DNA from: Neoscytalidium dimidiatum
Lineage: Eukaryota > Ascomycota > Dothideomycetes > Botryosphaeriales > Botryosphaeriaceae
Direction of reading: 5' to 3'
NCBI GenBank assembly: GCA_037367355.1
Contig: CM074704.1
Location: forward strand, 372,001-436,000
DNA: 64,000 nt
Position 1 is the first letter of the stretch. Every line of letters starts with the position of its first letter. The notes under the pieces were generated by a model, which worked only from the letters and a program-made list of their open reading frames with translations, made no database searches and was not told the origin of the DNA. The translations under genes were made by a program, and so were the position numbers. This document shows, in pieces, positions 9,259 to 20,853 of this stretch.

Positions 9259-12200
9259 TCTTCACTGATATTAGACCACTTCACTGATGCAGTATTCAAC
9301 ATCATACCCATACACAGACCATCTCGAGGCGTCGTGTCTCACAGCCTGCTAGGCTCCGTCACTGAGCTTGCTTGCGGCTGATGTGCGCCAAATCGACCTT
9401 CGAGCAGCGCGAGCTCATATCTCTAAGCGAAGAATATGAGCAGAGTGAGTATGAATGGCACTGTTAGGAAGATTGCTCCGTTTCGTCATTGATCTAGTCG
9501 TTAAGGAGCGAGGGATACTATTTGCTGCAGCGGCAGGTCAAAAGTTCGCTGATGAGGTCAAGCGGTACACTTTCGGCAGGAAATGGCTCGAAAGTAATCG
9601 CAGGACCCTTTAAGCAGGCTACATCCAGGATCAGGTCTCCTCGCGATCAACACGCCATGATCATTGTCAGGGAAAAAAAATGGGCCCGCTTTCCATGCAT
9701 GGGGTCCAGTCCTTTACAGCCACATGACAGGACGGTCTTGCTAGAGGCCCCTTTCATTAGGCTCGCTTGTTATGCTTGGCTTTGGATAAAGTTTATTTTT
9801 CTCACAGAACAAACTTGTGACGCTAATAGCATGTGAATTCATTGGAAGTTGCGCCTGACTTGCTGTTCACACAGCCTACGCACGGAATATTCCTGGGCCT
9901 ATTTGCTAAGGACTTTCAATGATCTCTATTCGTAGCACCATTTCATGCCTTCACCCCCTAAGGCACAGCATATGAGGTTGATCAGGAAATACTGGACTCA
10001 AGTAATGGTCGAACCAAATGCAAGAAAAGCCGAGACCCGCCCGGGACCAACGCAACAGTTAAGCGGCAACACCGCGGTGCGCGGATCTGACAATAAGACG
10101 TTGCTATGAGCCTCCATTCAAAAAGACTTTACAAAGATGGTGTAGGAACAGAAGAAACTATTGTATACGTCAGGTGTTGGAATTTGCAAGTCAAGCACAA
10201 CGTGTCCGCTTGGTTAAGACATTGGTCAGTGATTGGCACGGCTGGTTTATTTACTAGAGCGAGCTGCTCATTTATATGAATGGCTCCCACCAGCCCACCT
10301 AACGCTTATTTTTTAATACCCAAAGCAGGTAGATAGCGCCGCGAGCATCCCGTCCGTCGGCACAACCCTCGTGTACCGCGTGCGCAGCTCCGCGCCCAGG
10401 AACGTCGGGGCCACCTTCCCAAACCCGAGCAGCTCGAAGTCGATCTCTAACTGAGAAACAGACAGGCGTAAGCTTATAGATCAAGCGCCATATTCTTTTT
10501 TAGCTGAAATGTGCACTCCAACGGTACGTAATGGGATATCCCCCCGTGTATCGAGCCGTTTTTAGCTGTCACTTGAACTTCGTTTATCATTCGCTTGACA
10601 CTGGCTACCCAATTAATAGTAAGAACCTTGGAACTGTCCTGGAGGTGGCCGGAGAAGATCTAGGTGGCGATCTAGCGATGAATAAATACTTCTAGTCGGC
10701 TCAGAATCACCCAAATATACATAAATCTTTTCTATGCTTTCCTCATATCTTGTATGATGACCCATGAAGCAGGAATACCGTGAGGACGCGGAATGTGATG
10801 TAGGGCGGACGCCGCCGGATTATCTGGCGCCACCCCGAACCACGTTGGCCAGCCTGCGTAACCTTCAGTTCACATCACCGACCAACAGCCACCTCGATAG
10901 CCAACCAACACTACTGATGTGGCCAGTCGCTAGCCACTCGAGTTGATACATATAGCTCATGCTCGCTATAGTAGATAAGATCCTCATGGTTGACTTATCA
11001 AATCGATTCTTACCCTACTATCTCGCCGAATCTCCTCTGCCTACTAATTGTAACTACACCCAGGAAGCTCCGATCGCCCGAAGATACATCTGACCTCCCC
11101 CTGATAGAGTAATGGCGTAGTATTTTACAATGAAACGCTTTAAGGCATTAGAAGTCTCGCTAAGAACTTTTCCTCCGGAGAATTTAAGTACATGTCGGTT
11201 GTCTCACTGTCGAGTGTCGCCCGGATTCCATCAAAGCACAATATTTAATCCAAGATAGAACAACCGTTAGCAAAGGAGCCAATGCTGGTTCCTACCTCCG
11301 GCGTAATCGCAGGGTATACTTTTAGGACGAGCAAAGCTAATACTAGGCCGGCCATACTGCCGCCTATAAAGATAGCTTTGAATGTCGGTAATTGCCATGA
11401 TGGGCTCAAGGGGGGAATGGATGCAGTGAATAGACTGCAAATTTCTGCCTGAATCTGGTCTCAGTTAGCGGTAAGGGGTAAGTTATACTGTGGTATCCAG
11501 CATAAGTATTGTTGGTGCGATTCCGAAGTTGCGAATCCCCGTGCGCGGCAGTTCTACAACCTTTGATTGGCTCATCTTCCTTTACGCGTGATCTCATACC
11601 CCCTTGTCGTTGTGGAGACACTGACAATACTTATGCTGGATACCGCAGTATACTGCACTTGGCATAGCGACCTCCCCCACCCCGGTTGCTACGGCGGGTG
11701 GCCACCGGAGTCACTACTATCCGAAATGCCAAGCTCTAGCCAGGCTGGCCAGCAACCGAAGCCCTGACCGCCACGCTTACGCTCCGAGCATCGAGGAGTG
11801 TGCACAACCTTTCAATTCATCAATTCGTTCTCAAGAGTGTCTTGGTACTCGTATTATTTGTGGGTTGTAAGAAGCGCGCCAAGCGCATGAGAAACCCCGG
11901 GCGGCGCCGGCTCCGGCCGGTACGCGACGGAAAACAAACGTGCGCTACTCTTGGAAGCAAAGTAGAAGTACACAGGTGCTACGCCAAGCTGCACTATAGG
12001 GCGCTGTGTGATAGGCTCCGTTTAAGTGAAGCCGAAATGCGACCAGTGGGAGCGCACGTGTACACGTACTCTACGACATTATGGTCGCGCAACATGCTGA
12101 TCACCTCGCAGGTAGTCATAGCGATTGCGAAAGTTCCATATCCTTTACCGTATAGGACTCAGTAGTAGTAGAATTTAAAAGTTGAAATACCCACGGAGTT

Positions 12201-12293
12201 GCTGTGGAGGAAGCATTGGTGGGCTTATAGACTCTGGACGCACAAGATCTGCCAGCGATTGCTGTGAATACACTACATTTTTTACGTACCAGG
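9259..12293. other. Three-kilobase gene-poor region
   Basis: No intact gene. The sequence is mixed in composition with many stops. The only coding-like patch is at about 10311-10449 (listed separately). No terminal repeats, reverse transcriptase or transposase motif was recognised. Confidence 0.4.
10311..10449 (-). pseudogene. Short GC-rich coding relic, family unknown
   Basis: About 46 codons read cleanly leftward with strongly GC-biased third positions, including FELLGFGKVAPTFLGAEL and TRYTRVVPTDGMLAAL. The codon bias contrasts sharply with the AT-rich surroundings and both ends stop abruptly. It looks like a surviving exon fragment. I cannot name the family. Confidence 0.3.
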
Positions 12294-13238
12294 ATGCCGC
12301 CAAACACAAAACCGACACCCAGGAGCGTTCTCATCTTCGGTGCCGCCGCGCATATCGGCCGCCCGCTAGCTGAATTCCTCCAACGCGAATCCCCTTCCAT
12401 CAAACTGCGCCTTGCAACCAGCAACCCTTCCAAAATAAAAGGTCTCCAAAAGGCCTTTCCGACCGCCGAAGCCGTCTCCTCCAACTACTACGATGTCGAT
12501 TCCCTCAAGTCCGCCGTCGCGGGCATAGAAGGTATCTTCGTCATTTCCCCCGCCGGCACCGACGAAGGCAAGGCGATGTCCAACCTAATCGCCGCGGTAA
12601 AGGCTTCCAACGCCACCACACACATCATCAAGCTGCTCGGTATGCAGCCCGAGTCCAACCTCCGGCGCATCCCGGAAGATGTGCGCCAGGACTGGCTGAG
12701 TCTGCCGGTGCAGTGCGTGCTTGCCAAGAAGCTGCTCGACGAGAGCGACCTGCCGGTCACGTACCTCAACATCGGCGCCACCTTCATGGACAACTTCTTC
12801 TGGATGCAGCGCGGCCTCCGCAAGGAGCACAGGCTCGTCTGGCCGCAGCGCCTGATCCCGTTCATCGATCCGCGCGACATCGCCGAGGTCGCCGGGCACA
12901 TCCTGCTGTCCGACAACCAGCGCCACATCGGCCAATTCCACACGCTGAACAACGGGCATGACCTGCTGCGCTTTTCGGACGTCGCGGCGCTGATGAGTGA
13001 GGTATGGGGCGTGGCGATCACGCATGATCCGAGGAAGGAGGCTTTCTTCGCCGAGTACGAACAGCAGATGGGGCCGTCTCTCAACAGCCTGTGGAATTTT
13101 TTGCAGTACGAGGAGCAGAATGAAGTGGTGTGGGCGCCGAATAAGTTTGTGGAGCTGACGATTGGACGAAAGCCGAAGACGGTAAGGGAGTGGCTGATAG
13201 AGCACAAGGATGCGATTTTGGGAGAACTTGATTCCTAG
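12294..13238 (+). CDS. NmrA-like NAD(P)-binding protein
   Basis: A 314-residue intronless protein from the ATG at 12294. The N-terminus is a Rossmann fold (VLIFGAAAHIGRPLAEFLQR), with beta-strand FVISPAG and the later IPFIDPRDIAEVAGHILL segment typical of atypical SDRs of the NmrA/HSCARG group. These proteins either sense NADP(H) or reduce small substrates; the SDR Tyr-Lys pair is not obvious, so a sensor or a divergent reductase are both possible. It is intact, unlike the NmrA fragment at 4.3 kb. Gene-poor sequence lies on both sides, and it is 5.7 kb from the biosynthetic cluster, so membership in that cluster is unlikely. Confidence 0.85.
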   Translation: MPPNTKPTPRSVLIFGAAAHIGRPLAEFLQRESPSIKLRLATSNPSKIKGLQKAFPTAEAVSSNYYDVDSLKSAVAGIEGIFVISPAGTDEGKAMSNLIAAVKASNATTHIIKLLGMQPESNLRRIPEDVRQDWLSLPVQCVLAKKLLDESDLPVTYLNIGATFMDNFFWMQRGLRKEHRLVWPQRLIPFIDPRDIAEVAGHILLSDNQRHIGQFHTLNNGHDLLRFSDVAALMSEVWGVAITHDPRKEAFFAEYEQQMGPSLNSLWNFLQYEEQNEVVWAPNKFVELTIGRKPKTVREWLIEHKDAILGELDS

Positions 13239-14261
13239 GCCTTCCCATAAACTAATCATCACTCCATTGAGAAATTTGGGGGGACCTTAAGCGCTGTGCC
13301 CTTTTCGAAGGGTTTCAGACCTGTGAAATGGCAGGAGGGTGTCGTGGCTCCACCAGAATACTTAACTCTTATACACTTGTAACTCTGTATTGAAATCGAT
13401 AACTTCGAACTCACGAACGTGCACAGAATCATGATGAAATCTAAGCATTCTTACAAATTCGTGCAGGAATGTAGTGGAGGGATGCGAGGGGCGAATGGGT
13501 ATTTGCTCCTACGCAGTGTATTAGGCTTCGGATTAATCGGCATCTCAACGTGACTTATCGAAAAACAGCGCTCCTGCGACCAGCAGAGGTCGATGAGGTA
13601 TATGAATCATCATAATCGTCGTCATCCACGCGGCTGATTAAGCAGCCCGATCAACTGAGCGGGACCATACCCGCTGAACATATCAGATAGCGAGAACTCT
13701 GTTCATGTATACGAACCACACTCTTTAGTTGTTTTCGACCTCATGGTTATTTTCGCTGCCACTCTGTACTCAAAGTTGCAATTCACACAAATTACTGGTG
13801 GTATAGCCCTGTCGTATGTATTGCTCAGTCATATTTTCCTTCTTTCTCCGTTTTCATCCCCCTTGTTATGGCAGGTACGCTTAGCGCGGCGCTAGCGCCA
13901 CTGGGTAGTTGGGTAGTATAGCTCCTCCGCTTTCTTAGGGACAGACAACGACAACGAATACAGATGCATACGAGGTTTTGCTCCAACACCCCTCTTGTGC
14001 CCATTCGAGTAATACCCGTGGTTTTCACATTCTTTGGTGTTCCGATTTTTGGAGAGAAGGAATTTGTCGTGATAAGGGTAAGATGATTAAATAATCCGTT
14101 CGACTATAATCACGACAAAAAGTACGAGTGGCCGAACATACTCTTTTCTTGAACTAAAGCAATGTAAAAAGGCGAAATAAAAGTCTACTTATCCCAATGT
14201 AAATGCTCTCGGTGCTAGATAGAGAGCCGTACGGGCAAAGAGAGGATACTCGCAACATGTT
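13239..14261. other. Intergenic, no gene seen
   Basis: About 1 kb between a forward gene and the end of a reverse gene. Only short frames with no family signature occur. Confidence 0.4.
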
Positions 14262-16104
14262 TCAAGAAATTACAGGAAGGATGAGATGGCTATCATACTT
14301 GCCACCCGTGTGAACAATATGCTTTCCAAGGTTCTCATCCTGTGGCTCTGTAAATCGCAGAGCCTCCATTTCAGGCAAGCGCAAGTCGTGCCCAGCAATC
14401 CTCAACATAATACCTTCCCCCTCCTCAAAGACAATACCAATTGGCCATATCGGTATCTCTAATGGGATAATCATTCCTTTTGGGATCGGCTCGCTCCGCT
14501 TAGACGTGTAGAACGGGCGGCTATCCCGATATTCCTTAGTGCAGGCATGACTCGCGCGCAGCATACCATCTGGCCCGAGGAACTTCGCAACGTTAACTTC
14601 GGGAACCTGCTCTTCCGGAACTGGGCACGTATAGTTCAGATATTTGAGTAGTCTTCCGTCTCGGCCAGTCTTGCGAATCTGCACGTGTACATCCATATCG
14701 TTACAGGAGACCCATAACTTCACCATTGGATAGCCAGCCAACTCTGTGTACGTGTCAAAGTTGAAGGTGAAGTCCTAGTATCATTAGATGTGCAGATGTG
14801 ATGAGGTATACACAAGCAGCTTACCAGGCTGTCAGACAAGCTGTGAGCCTCATATGAAGCAGAAGAGTAATTCTTCGCTGGGATAGCCGTAAGCTTGTGC
14901 TCCACCGAGTCGAGGAATAGCTTTATTGCTATCGCCCGCGGAATCGGCCATGCTTCCTCAGGCCTTTCGATGATTGTTTTGGCTGGGCTGCCGTTGAATC
15001 CTATCAGAGAGATGCGAAAGGTTGGAGTTTCTTCCCACCCGTTCTCAATTCCATTGCAATAGTGGTCAAAAAATCGTTGTAGCTCATCGTTCATCTCAGG
15101 CCGATAAATGTCATGCCCTGTGTGTTTTCAGTATTACGCATTCAAAACGAGATTTCAACTTACACTCTTGAGAGGCATGGACACGCAGCCATTTGTTTCT
15201 TGTTCCTGCGTTAGCAAAAGTGTGGAACGACCCCTCACAGTGTATTCCGGTGCTTGTGGCCACAAAGTTAGTGCTAAGAGCGGGACCCAGAGCAACAATA
15301 CGTACGAATACGAAGCAGTTAGGTACAACGGTATGTCCTTGATATTTTCAACTTTGATAGTTTTATCCTCCCAGTAGTCATCATGCAGCGGACGCTTGTA
15401 GTACATGGCAGGCATGTTTTCAACGCGTCCATGGCCTGTAGCCCAAAAAATTAGTGGCCACTTGACGGCGGTGTGCTCACATACCAGCAAAGCCCGCCAG
15501 GAAGAGACCGGCAAATTTAACGTGTGGAATGCCGCCGCGTACGGCCTGCTGTCGGTAAATATCTGTCATGGCCTCCCACGGAGCCAGAGCTTTGACGGCC
15601 GGATGAGTAAAGCGTGATGCAAAGTTGAGCTGAGCGACAGCTAGCCACGAATTACCCCTATGAAACATTAGTAAATAGCAATCGCAATGTGCATTCCATA
15701 AGACTCACGCAAAGGCAATTGAGCCATTACACCACGGCTGTTTAGATACCCAATCAACCACGTCGTAAATGTCTTGAGCTTCCTGCAGCCCAAAAAAAAC
15801 CGTGTCGCCTTCCGAGTCTCCAGCACCCCGAGCATCAACATTGATGGTAGCGTAACCTCTCTCAGCCCATTCTGCTGGGTCTGGGGCCTAACGAAGTCAG
15901 CAAAACTCGACGTTAGTCGCAATGTCAATTTGACATACCTCAAATTTTTCGAAACCGGATGTACGATCGAGAGGAATGCCCATACGATACGGCCCCATGC
16001 TGTCGTAGTTTTGTGGCCCTACTCTGTCTTAGAAGACTGTACCCACCATCACCACACGCACTTACCTCTACCGCTCTTTCCATATGGAAAAAGGCTAGCT
16101 GCGT
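14262..16104 (-). CDS. CocE/NonD-family alpha/beta hydrolase with PepX C-terminal domain (5' end uncertain)
   Basis: Exons read leftward with good splice sites: 16027-15939, 15887-15709, from 15657 onward, and further exons to a stop at 14262. The product contains PYGKSGR and GPQNYDSMGPYRMGIP, then DPAEWAERGYATINVDARG. The nucleophile elbow FAGNSWLAVAQ has its codons split by an intron. It continues with EWHDIYRPE and a C-terminal jelly-roll region (from about 14765) with LAGYPMVKLWVSCNDMD, as in X-Pro dipeptidyl-peptidase/cocaine-esterase relatives. The usual first 60-80 residues (RDGxxLxxDVxxP) are not found upstream, so the gene is either 5' truncated or has a diverged first exon near 16104-16260. 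It is head-to-head with the DAPG-hydrolase-like gene. Probable role: ester or amide hydrolysis, substrate unknown. Confidence 0.75.
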
Positions 16105-16345
16105 GAAATATATATGTAGTTTAGCGGATAGCGTTCCTCGAATTATGGAATGCTATCTTGAATTTATCGGAAGGAAGCCTATCGGAATTGTACAAAGACC
16201 GGAGCAAAAGCTCACAGTCAGGACAAGAAGTTAGAACGCAATCCAATGAATGTTCCGATCGGAAGTCCACGCGCGGAAACACCATGAATTGTATCTAAGC
16301 GTTTCTGGACGGTAAGATATGGAGGCTCAGACAATTATCCACCGG

Positions 16346-16353
16346 TATAAAAG
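16346..16353 (+). promoter_or_regulatory. TATA box of the DAPG-hydrolase-like gene
   Basis: TATAAAAG lies 62 bases upstream of the ATG at 16415, a normal distance for a fungal core promoter. Confidence 0.55.
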
Positions 16354-16414
16354 CCAACTTAAGGCATTCCACTATTGACGATCAGCAGAGCAAAAGTAAG
16401 CACACCTTTTAAAG

Positions 16415-17643
16415 ATGGTATTCTACCGGTGCTCTCAGGTACTAGCCGTGCCGGCAATAAATTGCAACGCCAAGTCGGCTCCTTCGCATTCTGCGCCCCT
16501 GGTTGATACCACCAGCACTTCCCAACCGCTCCAGATAAATATGATTTCTACGAACGCTGCCCCATATCCAGAGCAATGCTTCACTCTATATATTCGGATA
16601 CACAGACACAGATTCCCGTCAGCCACATGCCAAGTATTGGAACCCTGGCGTCAAGGACATATCAGACGAATTGCAGCGCGGCCTTAGCACAAGCCCTCAT
16701 GCCGGCATTCTCGGTGGGAATGTTCTTCGACGCCGCCAAAATTATGCTTATCAGACTATAGGGTTTTCTCCTCATGAGGCGGCAAAGTATTTTGCAACCC
16801 CTGACTACTTACAGCTGGAGGACGGCTGGACTATATTAAATGACGGTACAGCGTTCGTCGCCGCTCAGACTGATATGGGCAACGGTAAGTGCCCCGGATT
16901 CCTCGCTGATTGCCATGGAAAGCCGCTGATTGGTCTCCAGTAACCGGTAATATGTACGAATGGTGGTTCGGATGGCATCTAACTGACCCTTCCAGGTCCG
17001 TTGGCAATGCTCTTTCCTCGAAGCTATGTGGTAGCGCCGACATCGGTATAAGCTATGGAATCCTCTAGGTCATCGCTACGTATGGCGTTATCCAGACGCA
17101 GATGACTGGACAAACAAGACCCTTCAGCAGCGATGTGTGGTGACCTATTCATTCAAGGATGAACTCGTCGGGAACTATGCGGGAAATTCGACCGTTTACG
17201 TTATGAGTCCCACAAAGGTCGACTTTGAGGTGGATAAGTTTGAGAGACAAGGCATCGAGACCGTCATCACGACCCGTATCGAATCGACACGTGAGATATT
17301 GAAATCATCAACAAAGATGGCACCCTGAAAATATCGCAGAGCACATTACAAACGTTACCGGGCACTTCTACCTAATGCATCAAATCCGCCGTAAGCCAGA
17401 TGGGATTATAGAGCTACGATCTCGCTTTTCCCTTCATGGCTACTACAACTCTTTTCCTCTTGGCAAGGCCTCACCGTACACCACGACATCGACATGTCTC
17501 GTAAGGATAACCATCCGAGCAAGCTTGTTCGACTTTGTTTAAATTGGCCGAATCTTGCCGCGTTCCTGCCCCAACTCTACGCCGAGCTCAAGTATTTCGC
17601 ACAAATGATAACACTTGCACGGTCGGAGAAGAGATTTTTCTGA
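16415..17643 (+). CDS. DAPG hydrolase (PhlG)-like protein, possibly frame-damaged
   Basis: The conserved order of 2,4-diacetylphloroglucinol hydrolase relatives is visible. AKYWNPGVKDISDELQRG is followed by GFSPHEAAKYFATPDYLQ and DGWTILNDGTAFVAAQTDM. An intron at 16885-16940 comes next, then MYEWWFGWHL, RYKLWNPLGHRYVWRYP, GHFYLMHQI, ELRSRFSLHG and a terminal NLAAFLPQLYAELK ending at TGA 17643. These enzymes cleave a carbon-carbon bond in acylated phenols using a zinc site. Two frame changes need explaining. Between EWWFGWHL (16943 frame) and RYKLWNP (from 17044) no canonical intron restores the frame, and there is another change near 17300-17345. The start at 16415 with a 133-bp first intron is a guess. 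It may be a recent pseudogene or carry non-canonical introns. Confidence 0.65.
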
Positions 17644-18984
17644 TATCAACTGCACGACTGTCCGGCTGGGATAGGATCGGTGCATAGCCACCGGTACTTT
17701 CGTATTTATTTGTTAAACAACATCATCTTCTCGTCCCCCCCCAGATCCGACAAAGCCCTGTTGCCAACCTTAAGGAACTCTAAAAAACATTCGTTGTCAA
17801 ATTTCAGCCTGTACTATGCCAGTCCCCGCTCTCTCTGGGCTCTGCGTGAGCGCTAAAATGCCGGTGGGTCCTTAGGTAGTCCAAGTAACTGAACACCCTA
17901 TAGTTAAGATCGTGAGGCAGGATCTCCGCAACTCTTGACCCATCGGACAAGTAGATTGAATGCGTCAATCTGACGCCGTGGATGCTAACGAGGGCACCTG
18001 TTCCTTACACAACTTTTAGTTGCTTGCAAAGTGATGTGGCAGTAAATTTGATGGCTTGGACGAGGACATTTGAGAATTGTGCCCGTAGATTAATTATTCA
18101 AGCGCCGACCCATGGTGAGGGTCGGAACCCCCGATAGTCTTCAGTCAATAAAGCTCTCATCTCGAAGCGAGATGCGCATAGCTTTCCATGCGTATACTAG
18201 AAGAGAACGCGCTTCGAGCATGTGTCCAGGAGCTGTTCAGAGAAGAGGAGTGATTCATAATCCGGTGTTAAAGGATTGCGGGGCGAAATGCGTACAACGT
18301 CGATGGTGAGATAGACAGAGAGATTTTCCATCAGTGAATGCCACAGTTCTCTGTCGCCTTCACGCATGAATATTGTGTATCTTGAAGACCCCGTGTCAAT
18401 TTAGCAGAATGGCTTCAAGTCGTCCTACAGCGGTTGCGAATTATCTATCTTAGACGTGGTACAGCCCGGCGCCGCACATATACTTCGGAAAAAAGTGAGA
18501 ACTTTTTGTGTCCAAGTCCTCACAAGTCGGGTAGCTTAGCCTGAAAGATGTCGACTGACGCATGTGCAAATGCGATACCCTGTTCACTATGCAGAATATA
18601 TCCTCCCACGGATTTGTTATTATGCGCAGCAGTTCAATGACGACTTTAAGATTCCGGGATTGCAACGAGACCATGTGCCAGCACAAAATGATGTAAGGTT
18701 TATAGTACTTTACTTTCTATCACAACACCCAGTACCTGTGACCTGAGGCACATAGCCTGAATTGTAGCCCGCAAGGGCTTGGCAGATTACGCTATAGAGT
18801 AGGTACGCAAACGATGTTGTGGACGGGGGCGTCTAGTCGACTGCGAGAGTAATCTCTATGCAACTAGGGTTCGTAGTGTGTGGTTTATATCGAAGTTGAT
18901 CGAAACCTTGCTCAGCGGCTAACGGGCTGGCTGAAAGTTTATATTGTGGTCCAGAAGACTCTAATTCTTCCAGTACTTCTAAAG
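17644..18984. other. Gene-poor left flank of the biosynthetic cluster
   Basis: No gene supported. Short frames without family signatures; a C-run lies near 17739. This stretch separates the hydrolase pair from the cluster. Confidence 0.4.
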
Positions 18985-20378
18985 TTATATACGAGACCGG
19001 AAAATGGTAGTGTCTGTTACCCAACGCATGATCGCGTCGATTAATTCATATACTTCCTTCTCCGTATTGTTTGCATGGATCACGATCCTCACTCGCTCCT
19101 CCTCCAACGGCACGATGGGATGCTGAACTGGATGAACGAGGAAGCCAGCACTGCACAGCCTCTCAGCTAGTACGCGACAATGGCCCTTGCCGGTCACGAT
19201 GGGTACAATCGGAGTAAGCAGCGTCCTGTCACGCCAACCATGCATTCCCACCACCCGCAGCCTGTTCCGACCGACCGCAACCTTCCAGGTTGGATGATCC
19301 GAGAAAGTCTGGAAAAAGTGCCGGACCAGGCTCTGGACTCTGTCTCTTCGCTTGAACCAAGTGTCAGTATCGCACTGCGGATGCGCTTGGACGGAAGCGT
19401 ACATGCTGCCCCTCTCTACTTCTTACGACCTTGTACCCGGCGCGCACCGCTGCGAGCACCATGAACGTGGGGGCGGTCGTAAAGATGAAGTTCCTCGCGT
19501 AATTGACCAACGCCGACTTGACTATTGGGTGGCATAGAACAACAGCTAAGGTATCGTCAGCCATGGGACATCGGGGATGATTATATGCCATTTCTACCTC
19601 CCGTCGAACCAAGTCCCTTGCCGAATGTGTGCAGCCTGATCGGAAACGAACTCTGCAGACCGTAGTGGCAAACAAGCCCTGCGCCGTCGGGACCGAGGAT
19701 TCCATTGGAGTGTGCTTCGTCCATGACGAACACAAGATTGGCTTTGCTCGAGGATTCCTTCGCAGAGGCCATCAGGTCGTGAATCGGGCAGATGTCGCCG
19801 TCCATGCTGTAAACAGACTCCAGTGCAATGAAAATTGAACTGCTTCCGTCCCTCACGCCTGGAACTGATGCCGCGGCAGTCTCTAGAGCCTGTGAGAGCG
19901 ACGCGGAATCGTTGTGCTTGAACGAAACTAGTTTTTGGGCCCGGGTGTGCTTAAACCCGTCGTGCGCGCTGGCGTGGATGAGCTCGTCGTACACGATACA
20001 ATCGCCAGGCTGCGGCAGGGTCGTGTAGATGGCGACATTGGCGTCGTACCCGGAGTTGAAGAACAGAGCGTCTTGCGCTCCATGGAAGCGAGCAATGTCG
20101 TGCTCGAGTGCTGTGAGGTAGTCGCTCGTCCCATCGAGGATCCTGCTCCCCCTGCTGCCGACGGAAAATCTGGGGTTCTGCTCCAACTCCTGGAGTAATT
20201 CTTGCCTTAAAATTCCAGATGAAATGGAGAGCACATCGTTTGAGCCGAAGTCGGCGACTTTGGCTTGCTCGTCTGATGAGGGAAGGGTGATGAGGCGACC
20301 GGACGAGCGTCTTGCTTCGAGGGACTTGGCGAGCGCGCAATGAAAGACGTCTGTCGGGATAGAGTTACTCGACGCCAT
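18985..20378 (-). CDS. PLP-dependent alpha-oxoamine synthase (class II aminotransferase fold)
   Basis: Three exons, 20378-19598, 19545-19427 and 19350-18985, join in frame to 421 residues. The introns of 52 and 76 bp have GTAGAA/GTAAGA donors and CTGAC branch points. The fold-type I signatures are complete: FFNSGYDANVA, the cofactor motif FVMDEAHSNGILG (Asp220, His223) and the Schiff-base lysine Lys254 in HTFGKGLGSTG, followed by NFIFTTAPTF and VRIVIHANNTEKEV. This matches 8-amino-7-oxononanoate, 5-aminolevulinate and serine palmitoyl-type synthases, which condense an amino acid with an acyl-CoA and lose CO2. It is about the usual 400-residue length and lacks the membrane segment of sphingolipid enzymes, pointing to a soluble biosynthetic variant. 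It diverges from the glutamine-synthetase-like gene across 475 bp. As the only carbon-carbon bond-forming enzyme in the cluster, it is the best candidate for its core enzyme. Confidence 0.88.
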
Positions 20379-20853
20379 GCTCGAGAAAGATCAGCTGCCA
20401 TGGAATAAACGATGGAAGAAGATCTTTTATTACCTCCTGTTCTGCTTTATAATACAATAGCCAATCAGTCAGTCGATAGAATGTGATCTGCTCCGTGACT
20501 GGAGGAGGCGGGGTTACGTTGAAGTAATTGAAGTCTTGAATTCTCTCGTCACCTGTGCAACTATTAGTGACCAACTCACGATAGCATTCACCGGTCCTGT
20601 TGGGTACGAGGTGGGTCGGTCGTACAGTAGGGGCCGTATTGAAGTCGCACAAACCCTGCACGCATCCCAGCTGCATATGCAGGAGATGAGTAACGGAAGG
20701 TAGGCCTCGGAAGTGAATGTATTGGAATCTGCAGAGTATATATCATCCTGTGAGCTGCCGCCTAGTACGTGCCATTTTGCACATTAGCACCACTCTCGGA
20801 AAAGGAAAAAGGCCTCATCGCGATAATCCAAACGTAACTCCGATCGTTCAATT
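20379..20853. promoter_or_regulatory. Bidirectional promoter between the oxoamine synthase and the ligase
   Basis: A 475-bp divergent intergenic region. TATATAT at 20737-20743 lies 111 bases before the ATG of the rightward gene. No other supported gene falls inside. Shared control of both genes is inference from the arrangement. Confidence 0.5.

Noticed and set aside
13640..13690. ATACCCGCTGAAC followed by ATATCA resembles the start of fungal 28S rRNA
   Set aside because: Only about 13 bases match, the expected spacer between the two words is missing, and no 5.8S or further 28S sequence flanks it; most likely chance or an extremely decayed fragment.
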